NCBI GenBank assembly: GCA_016930365.1
Contig: JAFGGY010000124.1
Location: forward strand, 1 to 43,522
Length of the DNA: 43,522 bases
Direction: 5' to 3'
Origin: Prolixibacteraceae bacterium
Lineage (GTDB): Bacteria; Bacteroidota; Bacteroidia; Bacteroidales; Prolixibacteraceae
Shown: in pieces, positions 31,716 to 41,900 of the stretch
Numbering within the stretch: the stretch's first letter is position 1
Layout of the letters: every line of letters begins with the position of its first letter
Notes under the pieces: generated by a model
What the model was told of the DNA's origin: nothing
The model's input: the letters and a program-made list of their open reading frames with translations, nothing else
Database searches by the model: none
Program-made: the position numbers and the translations under genes

Positions 31716-32825
31716 ATGAAGGGAATACAACTTGGAGGATTGAACATTCGGGTACCGATAATACAGGGCGGAATGGGAGTAGGCATATCGTTGTCGGGGC
31801 TGGCTGCAGCCGTGGCAAACGAAGGTGGAGTTGGCGTAATATCGTGTGCCGGCTTAGGATTACTTTACAAACAAAAATCGAAAGACTACATACAGGCCAG
31901 CATTGACGGGCTGAAAGAAGAAATACGCAAGGCTCGCGCTAAAACCCGTGGGGTAATTGGTGTAAATATAATGGGTGCCTTAACCAATTTCGAAGATATG
32001 GTTCGTACAACCATAGCCGAAAAAGCCGATATTATATTTGCCGGAGCCGGACTTCCACTTAACTTACCATCGTTTTTACAAGCCGATAGCGTAACCAAAC
32101 TGGTTCCAATTGTCTCGTCGGGTAAGGCAGCCCGCTTAATTTGCACCAAATGGAAAGCCGCGTTTGATTATCTGCCCGATGCTTTTGTGGTTGAGGGGCC
32201 AAAAGCCGGTGGGCATCTGGGGTTTAAACGCGAACAAATCGACAACGAGGCTTACTCGCTGGAGCAAATTGTACCCGATGTCGTTAATGAAGTACGACTA
32301 TTCGAAGAGAAATACGGCAAAGAAATTCCGGTTATTGCAGCCGGCGGTTTGTACGACGGCGCCGACGTTTATAATATTATGAAACTAGGGGCTAAAGGAG
32401 TACAGCTGGGCAGTCGTTTTGTTACCACTACCGAATGCGATGCGTCCGACACGTTTAAACAACGCTACATAACAGGCAACGAATCGGATATTGAAATTAT
32501 CCAGAGCCCGGTAGGCATGCCGGGGCGTGCTTTTGGAGGTTCGTTTATCGAAAAAGTGAAGCAAGGATTAAAAGTGCCTAAAAAATGTCCGTTCCACTGT
32601 ATAAAGAGTTGCGATATCAGCAAAAGTCCGTACTGTATCATGACGGCCTTATACAATGCGGCCAAAGGGAATATGAAATCGGGATTTTCGTTTGCCGGCA
32701 GCAACGCGTTTAAAGCATCGAAAATTTCGTCGGTAAACGAAGTCTTTACCGAGCTTATCGATGGGTTTAAGCAAAAACGCGACGAAGTAGAGGGACGACT
32801 CAGAGAAGCACTTGGGAACCTCTAA
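31716..32825 (+). CDS. Nitronate monooxygenase / FabK-like flavoprotein
   Basis: A 369-residue FMN-dependent TIM-barrel enzyme of the 2-nitropropane dioxygenase family. Markers are VPIIQGGMGVGISLSGLAAAVANEGGVG at 13-40 (FMN), VNIMGALTNF, FVVEGPKAGGHLG at 157-169 with the active-site His167, IPVIAAGGLYDGADV and GAKGVQLGSRFVTTTE. It either oxidises alkyl nitronates or acts as an enoyl reductase. The C-terminal part contains a cysteine cluster, Cys291, Cys295, Cys299 and Cys307 (KCPFHCIKSC, then PYC), suggesting a bound metal or iron-sulphur site. Single-gene unit with a 90-base leader; convergent with the pentapeptide gene. Confidence 0.85.
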   Translation: MKGIQLGGLNIRVPIIQGGMGVGISLSGLAAAVANEGGVGVISCAGLGLLYKQKSKDYIQASIDGLKEEIRKARAKTRGVIGVNIMGALTNFEDMVRTTIAEKADIIFAGAGLPLNLPSFLQADSVTKLVPIVSSGKAARLICTKWKAAFDYLPDAFVVEGPKAGGHLGFKREQIDNEAYSLEQIVPDVVNEVRLFEEKYGKEIPVIAAGGLYDGADVYNIMKLGAKGVQLGSRFVTTTECDASDTFKQRYITGNESDIEIIQSPVGMPGRAFGGSFIEKVKQGLKVPKKCPFHCIKSCDISKSPYCIMTALYNAAKGNMKSGFSFAGSNAFKASKISSVNEVFTELIDGFKQKRDEVEGRLREALGNL

Positions 32826-32872
32826 AATAATGAACACCTCAGTTCGGTAAAAGGAAATAATTTCCGGACTAT

Positions 32873-33451
32873 CTATAGACGCTCAATTTTCAAATCATAC
32901 CTGCCCAACAAACCCGGCAAACCATGAATTGAAAATTGAGCTTTTTTTACCCTGTTCCTATCCGGATCAATCGAAAAATTATACGAAGTACGAAAGTCAG
33001 CTTTTTCAATAATAGTACGGTCAAAAATGGCTCTTGACAGGTCGCAATTATCGAACAGAGCATTATTTAAATCGCACATCGTAAAATCAACCTCATGCAA
33101 CTGTGTATTCCTAAAAACAGTTTTTTTCATTCTCATTTTCAAGAACGATGAATGATTTAACCGGCAATTTTCAAATCGGAACGAAAGACCAAATTCGTTG
33201 CAATTTTCAAAACGAAGCCCCAGCATTTTACAATCTGTAAATTTAACTCCCTGGAAAAACGTATTTGCCAACATTGCCATACTCAGATTACAAGCCCTAA
33301 ACTGGCAATTTATAAACTTGAAATCCGAAAGATTGGCATCTGAAAAATCGCTGTTAAGAAACTGACAATCTTCATACTCGCCTTTCTCAATCGGGTTGAG
33401 AATAAAATCGCACTTTTCAATTACTTTATCTTCGAAATAGACCTGTTCCAT
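32873..33451 (-). CDS. Pentapeptide-repeat protein
   Basis: The ATG at 33451 gives 192 residues; the frame continues to a TTG at 33514 without family character. Residues about 10-165 follow the A(D/N)LxF pentapeptide rhythm: CDFIL, CQFLNSDFSDANLSDFKFINCQFRACNLSMAML, CRLNHSSFLKM, VDFTMCDLNNALFDNCDLSRAIF, ADFRTSYNF. Such repeats form a right-handed quadrilateral beta helix. Close relatives include McbG and Qnr, DNA-mimic proteins that shield gyrase, but most family members have no known function, so no resistance role is claimed. It is cytoplasmic and stands alone, convergent with the nitronate-monooxygenase gene. Confidence 0.9.
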   Translation of the reverse strand: MEQVYFEDKVIEKCDFILNPIEKGEYEDCQFLNSDFSDANLSDFKFINCQFRACNLSMAMLANTFFQGVKFTDCKMLGLRFENCNEFGLSFRFENCRLNHSSFLKMRMKKTVFRNTQLHEVDFTMCDLNNALFDNCDLSRAIFDRTIIEKADFRTSYNFSIDPDRNRVKKAQFSIHGLPGLLGRYDLKIERL

Positions 33452-33698
33452 GATTGTTTGCGTTTGTTGTCGTTTTAGAGATATTTGCAATATCGTTTTC
33501 GGGCATCTAAACAAACAATGTTTGCTTAGATGGACAATTCAAATATAGCCTTAAGCCAGGTAGCCGTTAATTATCTGGCAATATTAATCCTTGCTGAACA
33601 GTTTTTCAAATAAATACAGCAATATCTTGTGCGAATAATTTTGTGAAAAACGATCTATCAGAAAAAGCAGTTAAGAAAAGCGGTATTAAAAAGCAAAA

Positions 33699-34334
33699 TT
33701 AAGGCATCAGGCGCACAATATCCCATTTAGCAAAATGTTTCACAAATAAAATGCGATCGTGCAAACGGTGTTCACCCCCCTGCCAAAACTCCAAACGATT
33801 TGGCTTTATCAGGTAGCCACCCCAGTAATCGGGACGCTCGATATTCTGCTCTTCCCATTTCTTTTTCTCGTTACGCCACATTTGTTCCAGCTCTTGCCGC
33901 CCCGAGACTTCGGCACTCTGATTCGACATTATTGCACTAACCTGGCTTTCGAATGGCCGCGAAGCAAAATAAGCATCGCTGGTTTCAGCATCGGTTTTAT
34001 GCACCGTACCTTCAATTTTAACTTGCCGTTCAAGACCAGGCCAGAAGAAATGTGCTGCAATCTTATTATTAACCGACAAATCTTTTCCTTTACGGCTTCG
34101 GTAATTGGTAAAAAAAACTAATCCTTCGGGCTTAATATACTTAAGTAAAACTACGCGCATTGAGGGCTGCCCCTCGGTATTGGCTGTAGCAATAGTCATA
34201 GCAGTATGCTCGCAACACCCCGCATCATCGGCTTCTTTAATCCATTTCTCAAGTTGTAAAAGCGGGTTACGCTCTACGGTGTGCTTATTCAACTTTTGCT
34301 TATCATATTCTCTCCGTACTCCCGACAAATCCAT
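33699..34334 (-). CDS. pdxH: Pyridoxamine 5'-phosphate oxidase
   Basis: A 211-residue FMN enzyme that oxidises pyridoxamine or pyridoxine 5'-phosphate to PLP, the last step of vitamin B6 salvage and synthesis. Motifs: MDLSGVRREYDKQKL at the N terminus, MTIATANTEGQPSMRVVLLKYIKPEGLVFFTNYRSRKG at about 46-83 (FMN binding), FFWPGLERQVKIEG at about 96-109, FASRPFESQVSAI, and the C-terminal FWQGGEHRLHDRILF..WDIVRLMP with the substrate-contacting Arg-His. Normal length. Single gene with a 132-base upstream spacer and no recognised promoter. Confidence 0.96.
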   Translation of the reverse strand: MDLSGVRREYDKQKLNKHTVERNPLLQLEKWIKEADDAGCCEHTAMTIATANTEGQPSMRVVLLKYIKPEGLVFFTNYRSRKGKDLSVNNKIAAHFFWPGLERQVKIEGTVHKTDAETSDAYFASRPFESQVSAIMSNQSAEVSGRQELEQMWRNEKKKWEEQNIERPDYWGGYLIKPNRLEFWQGGEHRLHDRILFVKHFAKWDIVRLMP

Positions 34335-34466
34335 AACGCTTCGTTTTTAGTTAAAACAACGAAACAGCTATAGAGTTTAAGGATGAAAGCTAAATTTGAC
34401 GGCTTTGCATAGTAATAAGACAGAAAAACAGAATGGAAATAAGGACATTGAAAAAGACCTAACTAC

Positions 34467-35234
34467 TTAATTGTTCAGAAAAAGCTTTCTGAAAATAATC
34501 CAACCAGCAATTAGAAGGAATAATCCTGCAATATAAACATAAGGAAATGGCACTGTAGAACTCTCTCCATATAAGTTCATTACAACATTTACACCAGGAA
34601 AACCTATTGACGTAAATGTTGTTGGTTCAGAAATGGCACAATCGCCTGCAGATAAATATGATGGTGAAGATTCTCCGGAATTATTAGAACCAATAAAGAA
34701 ACTGTTTCCTATACTTTGTCCATCAGGCGTAAATATTTCTACAACAAGTATTTTTTCCGAAGTTACCAAAACTGGTTCGGTAAGTTGCATTTCGAATAAG
34801 GAAAGAGTCTGATCGGATACGGAAAAAGTTTCGGTATAAAGTAGAGTAAGGTTTGACCAGTTGAAGCTACCATCTAAAGTGTAGAAATTAGCAACTATTG
34901 GTTGGCTACCCGAAGAACCTGAAGCAGTTTCTATCCCAATTTCTAAACGGTTAATTAAAAAGTTGGATGTAATACTAAAGTCATTTGCCAGATCAAAAAT
35001 TCTAAAATACGAATTATCTGCATGAAGATTACCAGCATTGCAAGAAACCGAATTGGCTGACATAATCACATTACTCGGAGAATGCGTTATTTGTATTTCT
35101 CCTGGATCTGAAAGTTGCTGATTTATACTTGATGTTGCACCAGGTGCAAGACCCGATTTTTGAAAAGAGTGCTGTGCTTGACTGGTGAAAAAACTAAATA
35201 TACAGAATAATGCTAAAAGAGATATTGATTTCAT
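34467..35234 (-). CDS. Exported protein with a C-terminal membrane anchor, probable sorted surface protein
   Basis: A 255-residue protein with a Sec signal (cleavage likely after SQA, residue 20). A beta-sandwich domain at about 50-225 (YFRIFDLANDFSITSNFLINRLEIGIETA..NFYTLDGSFNWSNLTLLYTETFSV..LVVEIFTPDG..SSPSYLSAGDC) is like the domains that in other Bacteroidota precede a type IX sorting domain. Here the type IX domain is replaced by a short Pro-rich motif (VPFPYVY), one hydrophobic helix at about 230-248 and a basic tail FRKLF. This three-part ending resembles PEP-CTERM-type sorting signals handled by exosortases, but the exact motif is not one I can name. A simple membrane anchor is the alternative. 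Single-gene unit; no sortase gene nearby. Confidence 0.75.
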   Translation of the reverse strand: MKSISLLALFCIFSFFTSQAQHSFQKSGLAPGATSSINQQLSDPGEIQITHSPSNVIMSANSVSCNAGNLHADNSYFRIFDLANDFSITSNFLINRLEIGIETASGSSGSQPIVANFYTLDGSFNWSNLTLLYTETFSVSDQTLSLFEMQLTEPVLVTSEKILVVEIFTPDGQSIGNSFFIGSNNSGESSPSYLSAGDCAISEPTTFTSIGFPGVNVVMNLYGESSTVPFPYVYIAGLFLLIAGWIIFRKLFLNN

Positions 35235-35280
35235 AGTTTAAAGATGTTAGTTTAATTAAATGCAAATTTAATAAAAAATT

Positions 35281-35853
35281 CTATTCCCGAATTATTTTTA
35301 TTAACCCCGATGCCCCGAGTTTTATTATCGATGATGGGACACGATCTATCGTTTCCGACTGGCGATAGTGCACCGTGTAATCGACTTTCGATTTGATTTG
35401 CTCATCAATATCATCGAAACATTGTGGGCAAGGTTGCTGGCTTAAATTGGCCGAAGTTGAAACAATGGGTTTCCGAAAGCGTTGCAACAACTGTTGCGTA
35501 AATGCTTCGTTTGTTATTCGAATTCCAATGCTACCGTCGGGGGCAATAAGGTTTGATGCAAGGTTTTTTGCCTTATCGTAAATAATGGTCGTAGGCTTTT
35601 CGGCATAATCAATAATATCCCAGGCTACCTCCGGAATTTCTTCAACATACTGAGGAAGAAAATTGGGATTTTCGAGCAAAATCAGCATACTTTTGCCGGC
35701 TTCGCGCTGTTTTATGTCAAAAACGCGCTGAACGGCATCCCTGTTGGTGGCGTCGCAACCAATACCCCAAACCGTATCGCCTGGATAAAGAATTACACCA
35801 CCAGACCGGAGAACTTCCAGCGCGTTTTTGATATCATCGTTAAAATTGGCCAT
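35281..35853 (-). CDS. L-threonylcarbamoyladenylate synthase (Sua5/YciO/YrdC family)
   Basis: A 190-residue protein of the YrdC family, which makes threonylcarbamoyl-AMP for the tRNA t6A37 modification. Markers: LRSGGVILYPGDTVWGIGCDATNRDAVQRVFDIKQREAGKSMLILL at about 14-60 (substrate and ATP site) and GIRITNEAFTQQLLQRFRKPIVSTSANLS at about 110-138 (STSAN nucleotide motif). Shorter than Sua5 of other bacteria because it has only the catalytic domain. It is 3 bases downstream of lysA on the same strand, so it is co-transcribed. YciO-type function is possible but less likely, since no second copy is seen here. Confidence 0.9.
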   Translation of the reverse strand: MANFNDDIKNALEVLRSGGVILYPGDTVWGIGCDATNRDAVQRVFDIKQREAGKSMLILLENPNFLPQYVEEIPEVAWDIIDYAEKPTTIIYDKAKNLASNLIAPDGSIGIRITNEAFTQQLLQRFRKPIVSTSANLSQQPCPQCFDDIDEQIKSKVDYTVHYRQSETIDRVPSSIIKLGASGLIKIIRE

Positions 35854-35856
35854 AAA

Positions 35857-37119
35857 CTATTTAAACGAATCGAGACCCTTAAAATCGAGCGTCGCAAAAT
35901 AATCGTCGAGGGTTTCGGCACGGCGTATTTGCACCACTTCGCCATTTTCGCGCAAAAGCAACTCGGCCGAACGCAATTTTCCATTGTAGTTAAAACCCAT
36001 CGAATGGCCATGTGCGCCGGTATCGTGAATCACCACCAGGTCGTCCACTTCAATCTCGGGCAATAAACGGTTAATTGCAAACTTATCGTTGTTTTCGCAC
36101 AACGATCCGGTTACATCGTACAGCATATTGTGTGGCTGTTCTTCCTTACCCGGTACGCTAATATGATGATAAGCCTTGTACATGGCCGGTCGCATCAGGT
36201 TGTGCATGCTGGCATCGAGGCCAACGTACTTTTTATACGTTTCTTTAAAATGAAGCACACGAGCTACCAGGTATCCAAACGGACCGGTAATGGCACGCCC
36301 CGATTCAAAAAATATTTTCATAGGAGCCAAACCGTTGGCTGCAATATATTTTTCGTACAAATCTTTGATTCCGGCACTTACCCGCTGCATGTCAACCGGC
36401 TTGTGCTCGCGTTTGTAAGGTATTCCGATTCCTCCACCTAAATTGGCAAACTCGAACTTTATACCCAGTTCCTTATGTATATCGACGATGGTGTCAAAAA
36501 TAATATCGGCTGTTTCGACAAAATAATCGGCATCGAGTTCGTTCGAAGCAACCATAGTGTGAATTCCGAAGCGCTTAACCCCTTTTTCTTTTAGTTTTTT
36601 ATATCCTTCGAAAAGCTGTTCGCGGGTGAAACCGTATTTCGATTCCTCGGGATTTCCGATGATAGCGTTTCCGCCTTTCAGTGCACCGGGATTGTAGCGA
36701 AAGCATACCAACTCAGGAATGCCTACATGCTTTTCGATGTAATCGATATGACTGATATCATCGAGGTTGATGATAGCGCCCAGCTCAATTGCTTTTTGAT
36801 ATTCTTCGGCAGGTGTATCATTCGATGTAAACATAATTTCATCGCCACTCATACCCACTTTTTCGGCCAGAACCAATTCGGCCAACGAGCTGCAATCGGC
36901 TCCAAAACCTTTTTCATGTAAAATTTTCATGATATAGGGATTGGGCAATGCTTTAACCGCGAAATATTCTTTAAACCCAGAGTTCCAGCTGAAACTACCG
37001 GTAAAATATTCGGCATATTCTTTTATCCCCTTTTCATCGTAAATATGAAAAGGCGTTGGATACGTTTGTACGATTTCGTCTAATTTCTCTTTACTAAATG
37101 GTAACACTTTCTTCTCCAT
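35857..37119 (-). CDS. lysA: Diaminopimelate decarboxylase
   Basis: A 420-residue PLP enzyme (fold type III) that converts meso-diaminopimelate to lysine. The PLP lysine is Lys56 in EYFAVKALPNPYI. Other landmarks are GADCSSLAELVLAEKVG, HTMVASNELD, NLGGGIGIPYK, ESGRAITGPFGYLV (carboxylate binding) and GSLCENNDKFA near 350, where the Cys belongs to the neighbouring subunit site. It is divergent from dapL, which makes the diaminopimelate precursor, so the two flank a 233-base shared control region. The TsaC/Sua5 gene follows after 3 bases. Function is secure. Confidence 0.96.
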   Translation of the reverse strand: MEKKVLPFSKEKLDEIVQTYPTPFHIYDEKGIKEYAEYFTGSFSWNSGFKEYFAVKALPNPYIMKILHEKGFGADCSSLAELVLAEKVGMSGDEIMFTSNDTPAEEYQKAIELGAIINLDDISHIDYIEKHVGIPELVCFRYNPGALKGGNAIIGNPEESKYGFTREQLFEGYKKLKEKGVKRFGIHTMVASNELDADYFVETADIIFDTIVDIHKELGIKFEFANLGGGIGIPYKREHKPVDMQRVSAGIKDLYEKYIAANGLAPMKIFFESGRAITGPFGYLVARVLHFKETYKKYVGLDASMHNLMRPAMYKAYHHISVPGKEEQPHNMLYDVTGSLCENNDKFAINRLLPEIEVDDLVVIHDTGAHGHSMGFNYNGKLRSAELLLRENGEVVQIRRAETLDDYFATLDFKGLDSFK

Positions 37120-37295
37120 ATACCTTGTATGTATTTTGATTCAGAATGCTAAATTACAATTTTACTTTGTTTATTTAGAAATGGTCTTAAAAAGCTACGC
37201 CAATCGGTCAAGAATTAAGATTAATTAAATACGCTGTTCGACATGCGTATTTCGAAGGCTTAACAATCAGTTAATCAACAGCACTATTATTTTTG

Positions 37296-37304
37296 TATCT
37301 TTGC
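37296..37304 (+). promoter_or_regulatory. Candidate dapL -7 element
   Basis: TATCTTTGC is an exact TANNTTTGY match, 48 bases before the dapL ATG. The -33 position shows no TTTG at 19 bases. No lysine riboswitch fold was recognised in the lysA-dapL spacer. Confidence 0.55.
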
Positions 37305-37352
37305 AGGTTACAAATTCAAAGTTGAGAATATTTATTAATTAAATAGATTTAT

Positions 37353-38591
37353 ATGGCATTAATTAACGAGAATTACCTGAAACTACAAGCAGGATATCTT
37401 TTTCCGGAAATTGGACGCAGAGTGAAAGAATTTACGGATGCTAATCCCAACAAAAAAGTGATTAAAATGGGTATTGGCGATGTAACCCAACCTCTGGCTC
37501 CTTCTATTGTGAAAGCGTTTCACGAGGGAGTTGAGGAAATGGCCAGCGCCGAATCGTTCAAAGGGTACGGCCCCGAGCAGGGTTATCCTTTCCTTCGCGA
37601 AGCCATTGCCGAAAACGATTACAAAGCCAACGGCGTAAATACCATAAAGGCCGACGACATATTTATCTCCGACGGTTCGAAGTGCGACACCGGAAATATA
37701 CAGGAGATTTTTGGCAACGACAACATCATTGCCGTTACCGACCCGGTGTACCCGGTATATGTTGACACAACCGTTATGGCCGGGAAAACCGGAAAAATTA
37801 ACGACATTGGCCACTACAAGGGGATTGTTTACATGCCCTGCAACGAAGCCAACAATTTTGTACCTGCCTTACCCAACGAAAAGGCTGATTTAATTTTTCT
37901 TTGCTACCCTAACAACCCCACCGGCACCGTAGCAACTAAAGATGAGTTGAAAAAATGGGTTGATTACGCGCTTCAAAACAAGTGCATCATTCTGTACGAT
38001 GCAGCTTACCAGGCTTTTATTACCGAGGACAACATCCCACATTCGATATACGAAATTGAAGGAGCCGAAAAATGTGCCATCGAATTTCGCAGTTTCTCCA
38101 AAACAGCCGGATTTACCGGTACGCGTTGTGCGTTTACGGTAATACCCGAAACACTGGTTGCTTACGACCACGAAGGCAATACACACAAAGTAAAAACACT
38201 GTGGAATCGCCGCCAGTCAACCAAATTTAATGGCGTATCGTACCCGGTACAAAAGGCCGCAGCCGCTACTTATACGCCCGAAGGCAAAAAAGAAGTAGCC
38301 GATACCATTTCGTACTACCTCGAAAATGCCCGCATTATGCGCGAAAACCTTGAAACTGCCGGTTACAACGTATTTGGCGGTGTGAATGCACCGTATGTTT
38401 GGGTAAAAACGAAAAACAACATGAGTTCGTGGGATTTCTTCGACAAAGTACTGAATGAAGCCAATGTAGTTGGAACTCCGGGATCGGGTTTTGGTCCCTC
38501 GGGCGAAGGTTACTTCCGCTTTTCGGCTTTTGCCGACAGGGAGAACGTAATTGAAGCAATGAACCGAATTAAGAATCTTTCATACGATTAA
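37353..38591 (+). CDS. dapL: LL-diaminopimelate aminotransferase
   Basis: A 412-residue class I/II aminotransferase that makes LL-diaminopimelate directly from tetrahydrodipicolinate, bypassing the succinylase and acetylase routes. Landmarks: [12 protein letters not shown] at 39-50, the family motif [16 protein letters not shown] at 70-85, CYPNNPTGT at 194-202, DAAYQAF at 216-222 and the PLP Lys250 in [15 protein letters not shown]. DapL is frequent in Bacteroidota. Its position head-to-head with lysA links the two last dedicated steps of lysine synthesis (an epimerase DapF is also required and is not in the window). Confidence 0.96.
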   Translation: MALINENYLKLQAGYLFPEIGRRVKEFTDANPNKKVIKMGIGDVTQPLAPSIVKAFHEGVEEMASAESFKGYGPEQGYPFLREAIAENDYKANGVNTIKADDIFISDGSKCDTGNIQEIFGNDNIIAVTDPVYPVYVDTTVMAGKTGKINDIGHYKGIVYMPCNEANNFVPALPNEKADLIFLCYPNNPTGTVATKDELKKWVDYALQNKCIILYDAAYQAFITEDNIPHSIYEIEGAEKCAIEFRSFSKTAGFTGTRCAFTVIPETLVAYDHEGNTHKVKTLWNRRQSTKFNGVSYPVQKAAAATYTPEGKKEVADTISYYLENARIMRENLETAGYNVFGGVNAPYVWVKTKNNMSSWDFFDKVLNEANVVGTPGSGFGPSGEGYFRFSAFADRENVIEAMNRIKNLSYD

Positions 38592-38722
38592 ATTGTTTGT
38601 TTTTATGGTATCGTATAGCCTGCCCCGATTTTTCGGGGGAACTCGCATGAATTTAATCATTGCCTTGTATGTAAGTATTTTACATGCTTGTTTCATAAAC
38701 ACATTTGAACCAAATTGCTTGT

Positions 38723-38758
38723 AAAAAAGGACAGATAAAATTTTATCTGTCCTTTTTT
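38723..38758. terminator. Bidirectional terminator, 36-base perfect palindrome
   Basis: AAAAAAGGACAGATAAAA is followed directly by its exact reverse complement, so the stem ends in T6 on either strand. It lies 131 bases past dapL. Smaller hairpins at 38623-38638 (CCCCGA/TCGGGG) and 38669-38685 (ATGTAA/TTACAT) precede it. Confidence 0.85.
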
Positions 38759-38763
38759 ATGAC

Positions 38764-38793
38764 AAAAAAAAACTGTTACAATGCAACAGTTTT
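38764..38793 (-). terminator. tRNA-Phe terminator
   Basis: On the minus strand AAACTGTT pairs with AACAGTTT around a 7-base loop and continues into a run of at least eight U residues. It begins 6 bases after the encoded CCA end of the tRNA. Confidence 0.75.
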
Positions 38794-38798
38794 CTTTT

Positions 38799-38874
<76 letters not shown>

Positions 38875-38893
38875 AATTGTTGGTAAATGTGGC

Positions 38894-38925
38894 GCAAAAA
38901 TAAGTGTTTTTTCTAAAACCACAAA
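38894..38925 (-). promoter_or_regulatory. tRNA-Phe promoter
   Basis: On the minus strand TTTG (38925-38922), a 19-base spacer, then TATTTTTGC (38902-38894), both matching the Bacteroidota consensus. The tRNA begins 20 bases downstream. Confidence 0.8.
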
Positions 38926-38971
38926 CGGATTTTCGCCCAAGTGTTTATATTGAACGGGTCTAAATAAACAA

Positions 38972-41900
38972 CTATATTTCCCAGCTACGCCGAATCAAAC
39001 TACCACGTTTTTCATCATTCTCAATACGCAAATGAATGTCGATTTCCTGCTGCATTTCTTCAACATGCGATATTACACCTACCACACGGTTTTCGTTACG
39101 CAGGGATTTCAAGGTGTCGAATACCACTTCAAGCGATTCTTTGTCGAGCGAACCAAAACCCTCGTCGAGAAAGAAAAAGTTCTGGTTCGATTCGGTTATT
39201 TTCTGAATGTTATCGGCCAGCGACAAGGCCAGCGACAAGGCTGCCTGGAAGGTTTGTCCGCCCGACAGCGTTTTCACATTACGCGTTTTACCTCCATTGA
39301 GATAATCGCGCACTATAAAATTGTTTTCGTTTGTCATTTCGAGGCTTAATTTCTGGCGGGTAAGTTTGAAAAAACGGTCGTTTGCCGCATTGCAAAGGTT
39401 TTGCAGGTAAACCGACGAAATGTAATTAACAAAGCCGCTGGCCTTGAACAAGCTTTTTAGTGTTTTGATGTTCTCGCCACGCAGCTCAAGTGCGTCAAGC
39501 TGGGTACGCAATTCTTTCTGCTTTTCGATATCCGATTTCAATTTTTTGAGCAGCTCGCCAATACGTCCCAATTCACGATTCATACGACCTGTTTCGGTGC
39601 TGAGTGCCTGTATTTCGGCTTTCACTTTTTCGTGTTTTTCGGCAATGTATTCACGACCTTGCAACTGTTTCTGCAAATCGCTTGTCCGGTTCTTCCATTC
39701 GCGCCGTTTTTCATTAAAGGTGACAATATGATTCTTTTCCACCTCAACATCAAAGGCTTGCAAAAGGATGGCTTTTACTTTAGAAATCGACTCAAACGCC
39801 GATTTTTCGAGCTGTTTGCCCAGTTGTTCACTAAGCACTTCTATGTTTTCAATTTCGGTTGTCAGTTCTTTTTGGTTGGCATCGAGTGCCCCCGAAAGAA
39901 CGCTTCGTTTTTGTTGCAGCGCATTATTCTTTTGGTTCAACTCGTCGTATTGTCGTTCAATACTATCATATTTCTGTAGTAATTGTTCTTTCTCATGCTC
40001 AATGTCATCCGTTGCTTTGTTCTGGTAATCGGCGGGCAAAACAATACGTAGCTGTTCGGCCAGGGTTTTTATCACCGATCGATTTTCGGTAAGCTGCGAC
40101 CGTATTTTGTCGATTTCAAGCTGGTAACGCTCTTTTTCAACCGTCATTTTTTCAATATTCGAAGCCACTTTTTGAAGGTCAGTCTCGCTGCTATTCACCT
40201 CTTTTTGAAGTTTTAGGGCATTTGAAAATACCACTTCAAGCTGCTGGTAATCGTCAAACCGAGGCCAATTGAATTTCGACTTGTGCCGTTTAAGTTCATC
40301 ATGCAAGGCTTGCTGCTTTCGTTTCATATCCTCAGCTTGTTGCTGATTATACCGAAGCTTGTTTTGAAGTTCCTTCAGCTTTTCAATTAAACGACGCAAC
40401 TTCTCCGCTTCATTATCGTTCGTACTTTTCTGAATCGTAAGCTTCTGAAGCTGCCTATTAATTTCGCCATCGTGATATTTTTCGGGATGATGTATTGAGC
40501 CACACAAGGGACAGGGGTTGCCCTCGGTCAAATCGCGTGCATATTTCTGAAGTTCGGCTTTTACCTGCAAGCGAGTTCTTTCTTCGTCGAGTTTCTTTTG
40601 TGTTTGTGCATTATTTTCCTGCATTATTCCAAGCCTTGAAATGGCGGCTTCAATATCGGCAACCGATGACAGGAGATCCGATTCTGTGATTATTTTTTTG
40701 AACTCCTCTTGACAAAGATTTGCCTCAGAAAGATTTTTCACAAGCTCGGCATCGCTTTCTTTTTTCTGCTTATCGAGGCTTTGCTGGTGGGCATGCCAGG
40801 CTTTCGCATTAGCCAGCTCGCCCATATCGGGCATCGATAGTTTGAGTTTTTTCAGTTTCTCGTCAAGGCTTTTCTTCGATTCACGAGCTTCAAGCATTGC
40901 AGCATCTTTTTCACGAAGTGCCCGATCGCCATTTTCGAGTCGCAGTTGCTCGTTTTCAACCTGCCGACTTAGTGTATTGATTTTGATAAGAATTTGCAAT
41001 TCATCGGCCTTTTTTTTCAGCGTTTCGCGCTTGTCGTAGTCTGGTTTGAGTGCCTGCAACGATTTTTCGGCTGATTCAATTTCATTGCTTAGCAGTTTAA
41101 TTTGCGCTGCATCGCGTTCAATTTGCTTTTTACGCGCTTCGGCCTTTTTAACAGCCGCTTCGTGTGCCTCAATCAGATGTTTGAAACCGACAACACACTG
41201 CTCGTACTGCTTAACTTTTGTTTCAAGTTCGGTATAACTGGGTACTTGCTCTTCCAAATCTTTTGATACCTTGAGTGCATCGTGATAGTTTTTTTGCAAG
41301 CCGGCAAGTTGTTGCCATTGCTGCTCATCATGCTGAAACTTGACCAGCTTTTCATTCTGCATCAACAGCTCGTTTTGCAAATGCTGCTGCTGATTTTCGT
41401 ACTGTTTAACCAACTCCCTATCGACAGCACCCAATTGCTGAAGTTTTCCTTCTATATTTTGCCTTTTTTCGTTATTGACCGATTCGAGTGCTGCAACTTT
41501 ATAGTAAAACTCAAATTTTTCGAGGCCGAAAAGTTCTTTCATCATCTGGGTACGATCCTTGTTTCCAAGTTGTAAAAACTCCTGGAACTGCCCCTGTGGA
41601 ATAATGATAGTGCGTTTAAAATTTTCGTAACTAAGGCCAATGGCTTCTTCCAGTTCCGATGGCTCAAAAGGTATCCATTCGTTATTCTTTTTTTGGTAAG
41701 CCATTCGGTCGAGCTTCTTTACATCTTCGAATCGTTTTTTGTTACGCTTACCTTTCACCACGGCACGATAAGCCGTTTGGTCTTTCCCTGTTTCAAAAAT
41801 AAAGTCGATTAGCAGTTCATCCGATTTCAGGTTCATCATGTTGTAATTCCGGTTGTCGCCCGAAAGATTCAACCGGTCGGTTTTACCATAAATGGCAAAG

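Noticed and set aside
32873-33451. Quinolone-resistance (Qnr) gene
   Set aside because: Only the generic pentapeptide-repeat pattern is visible; no Qnr-specific loops can be recognised.
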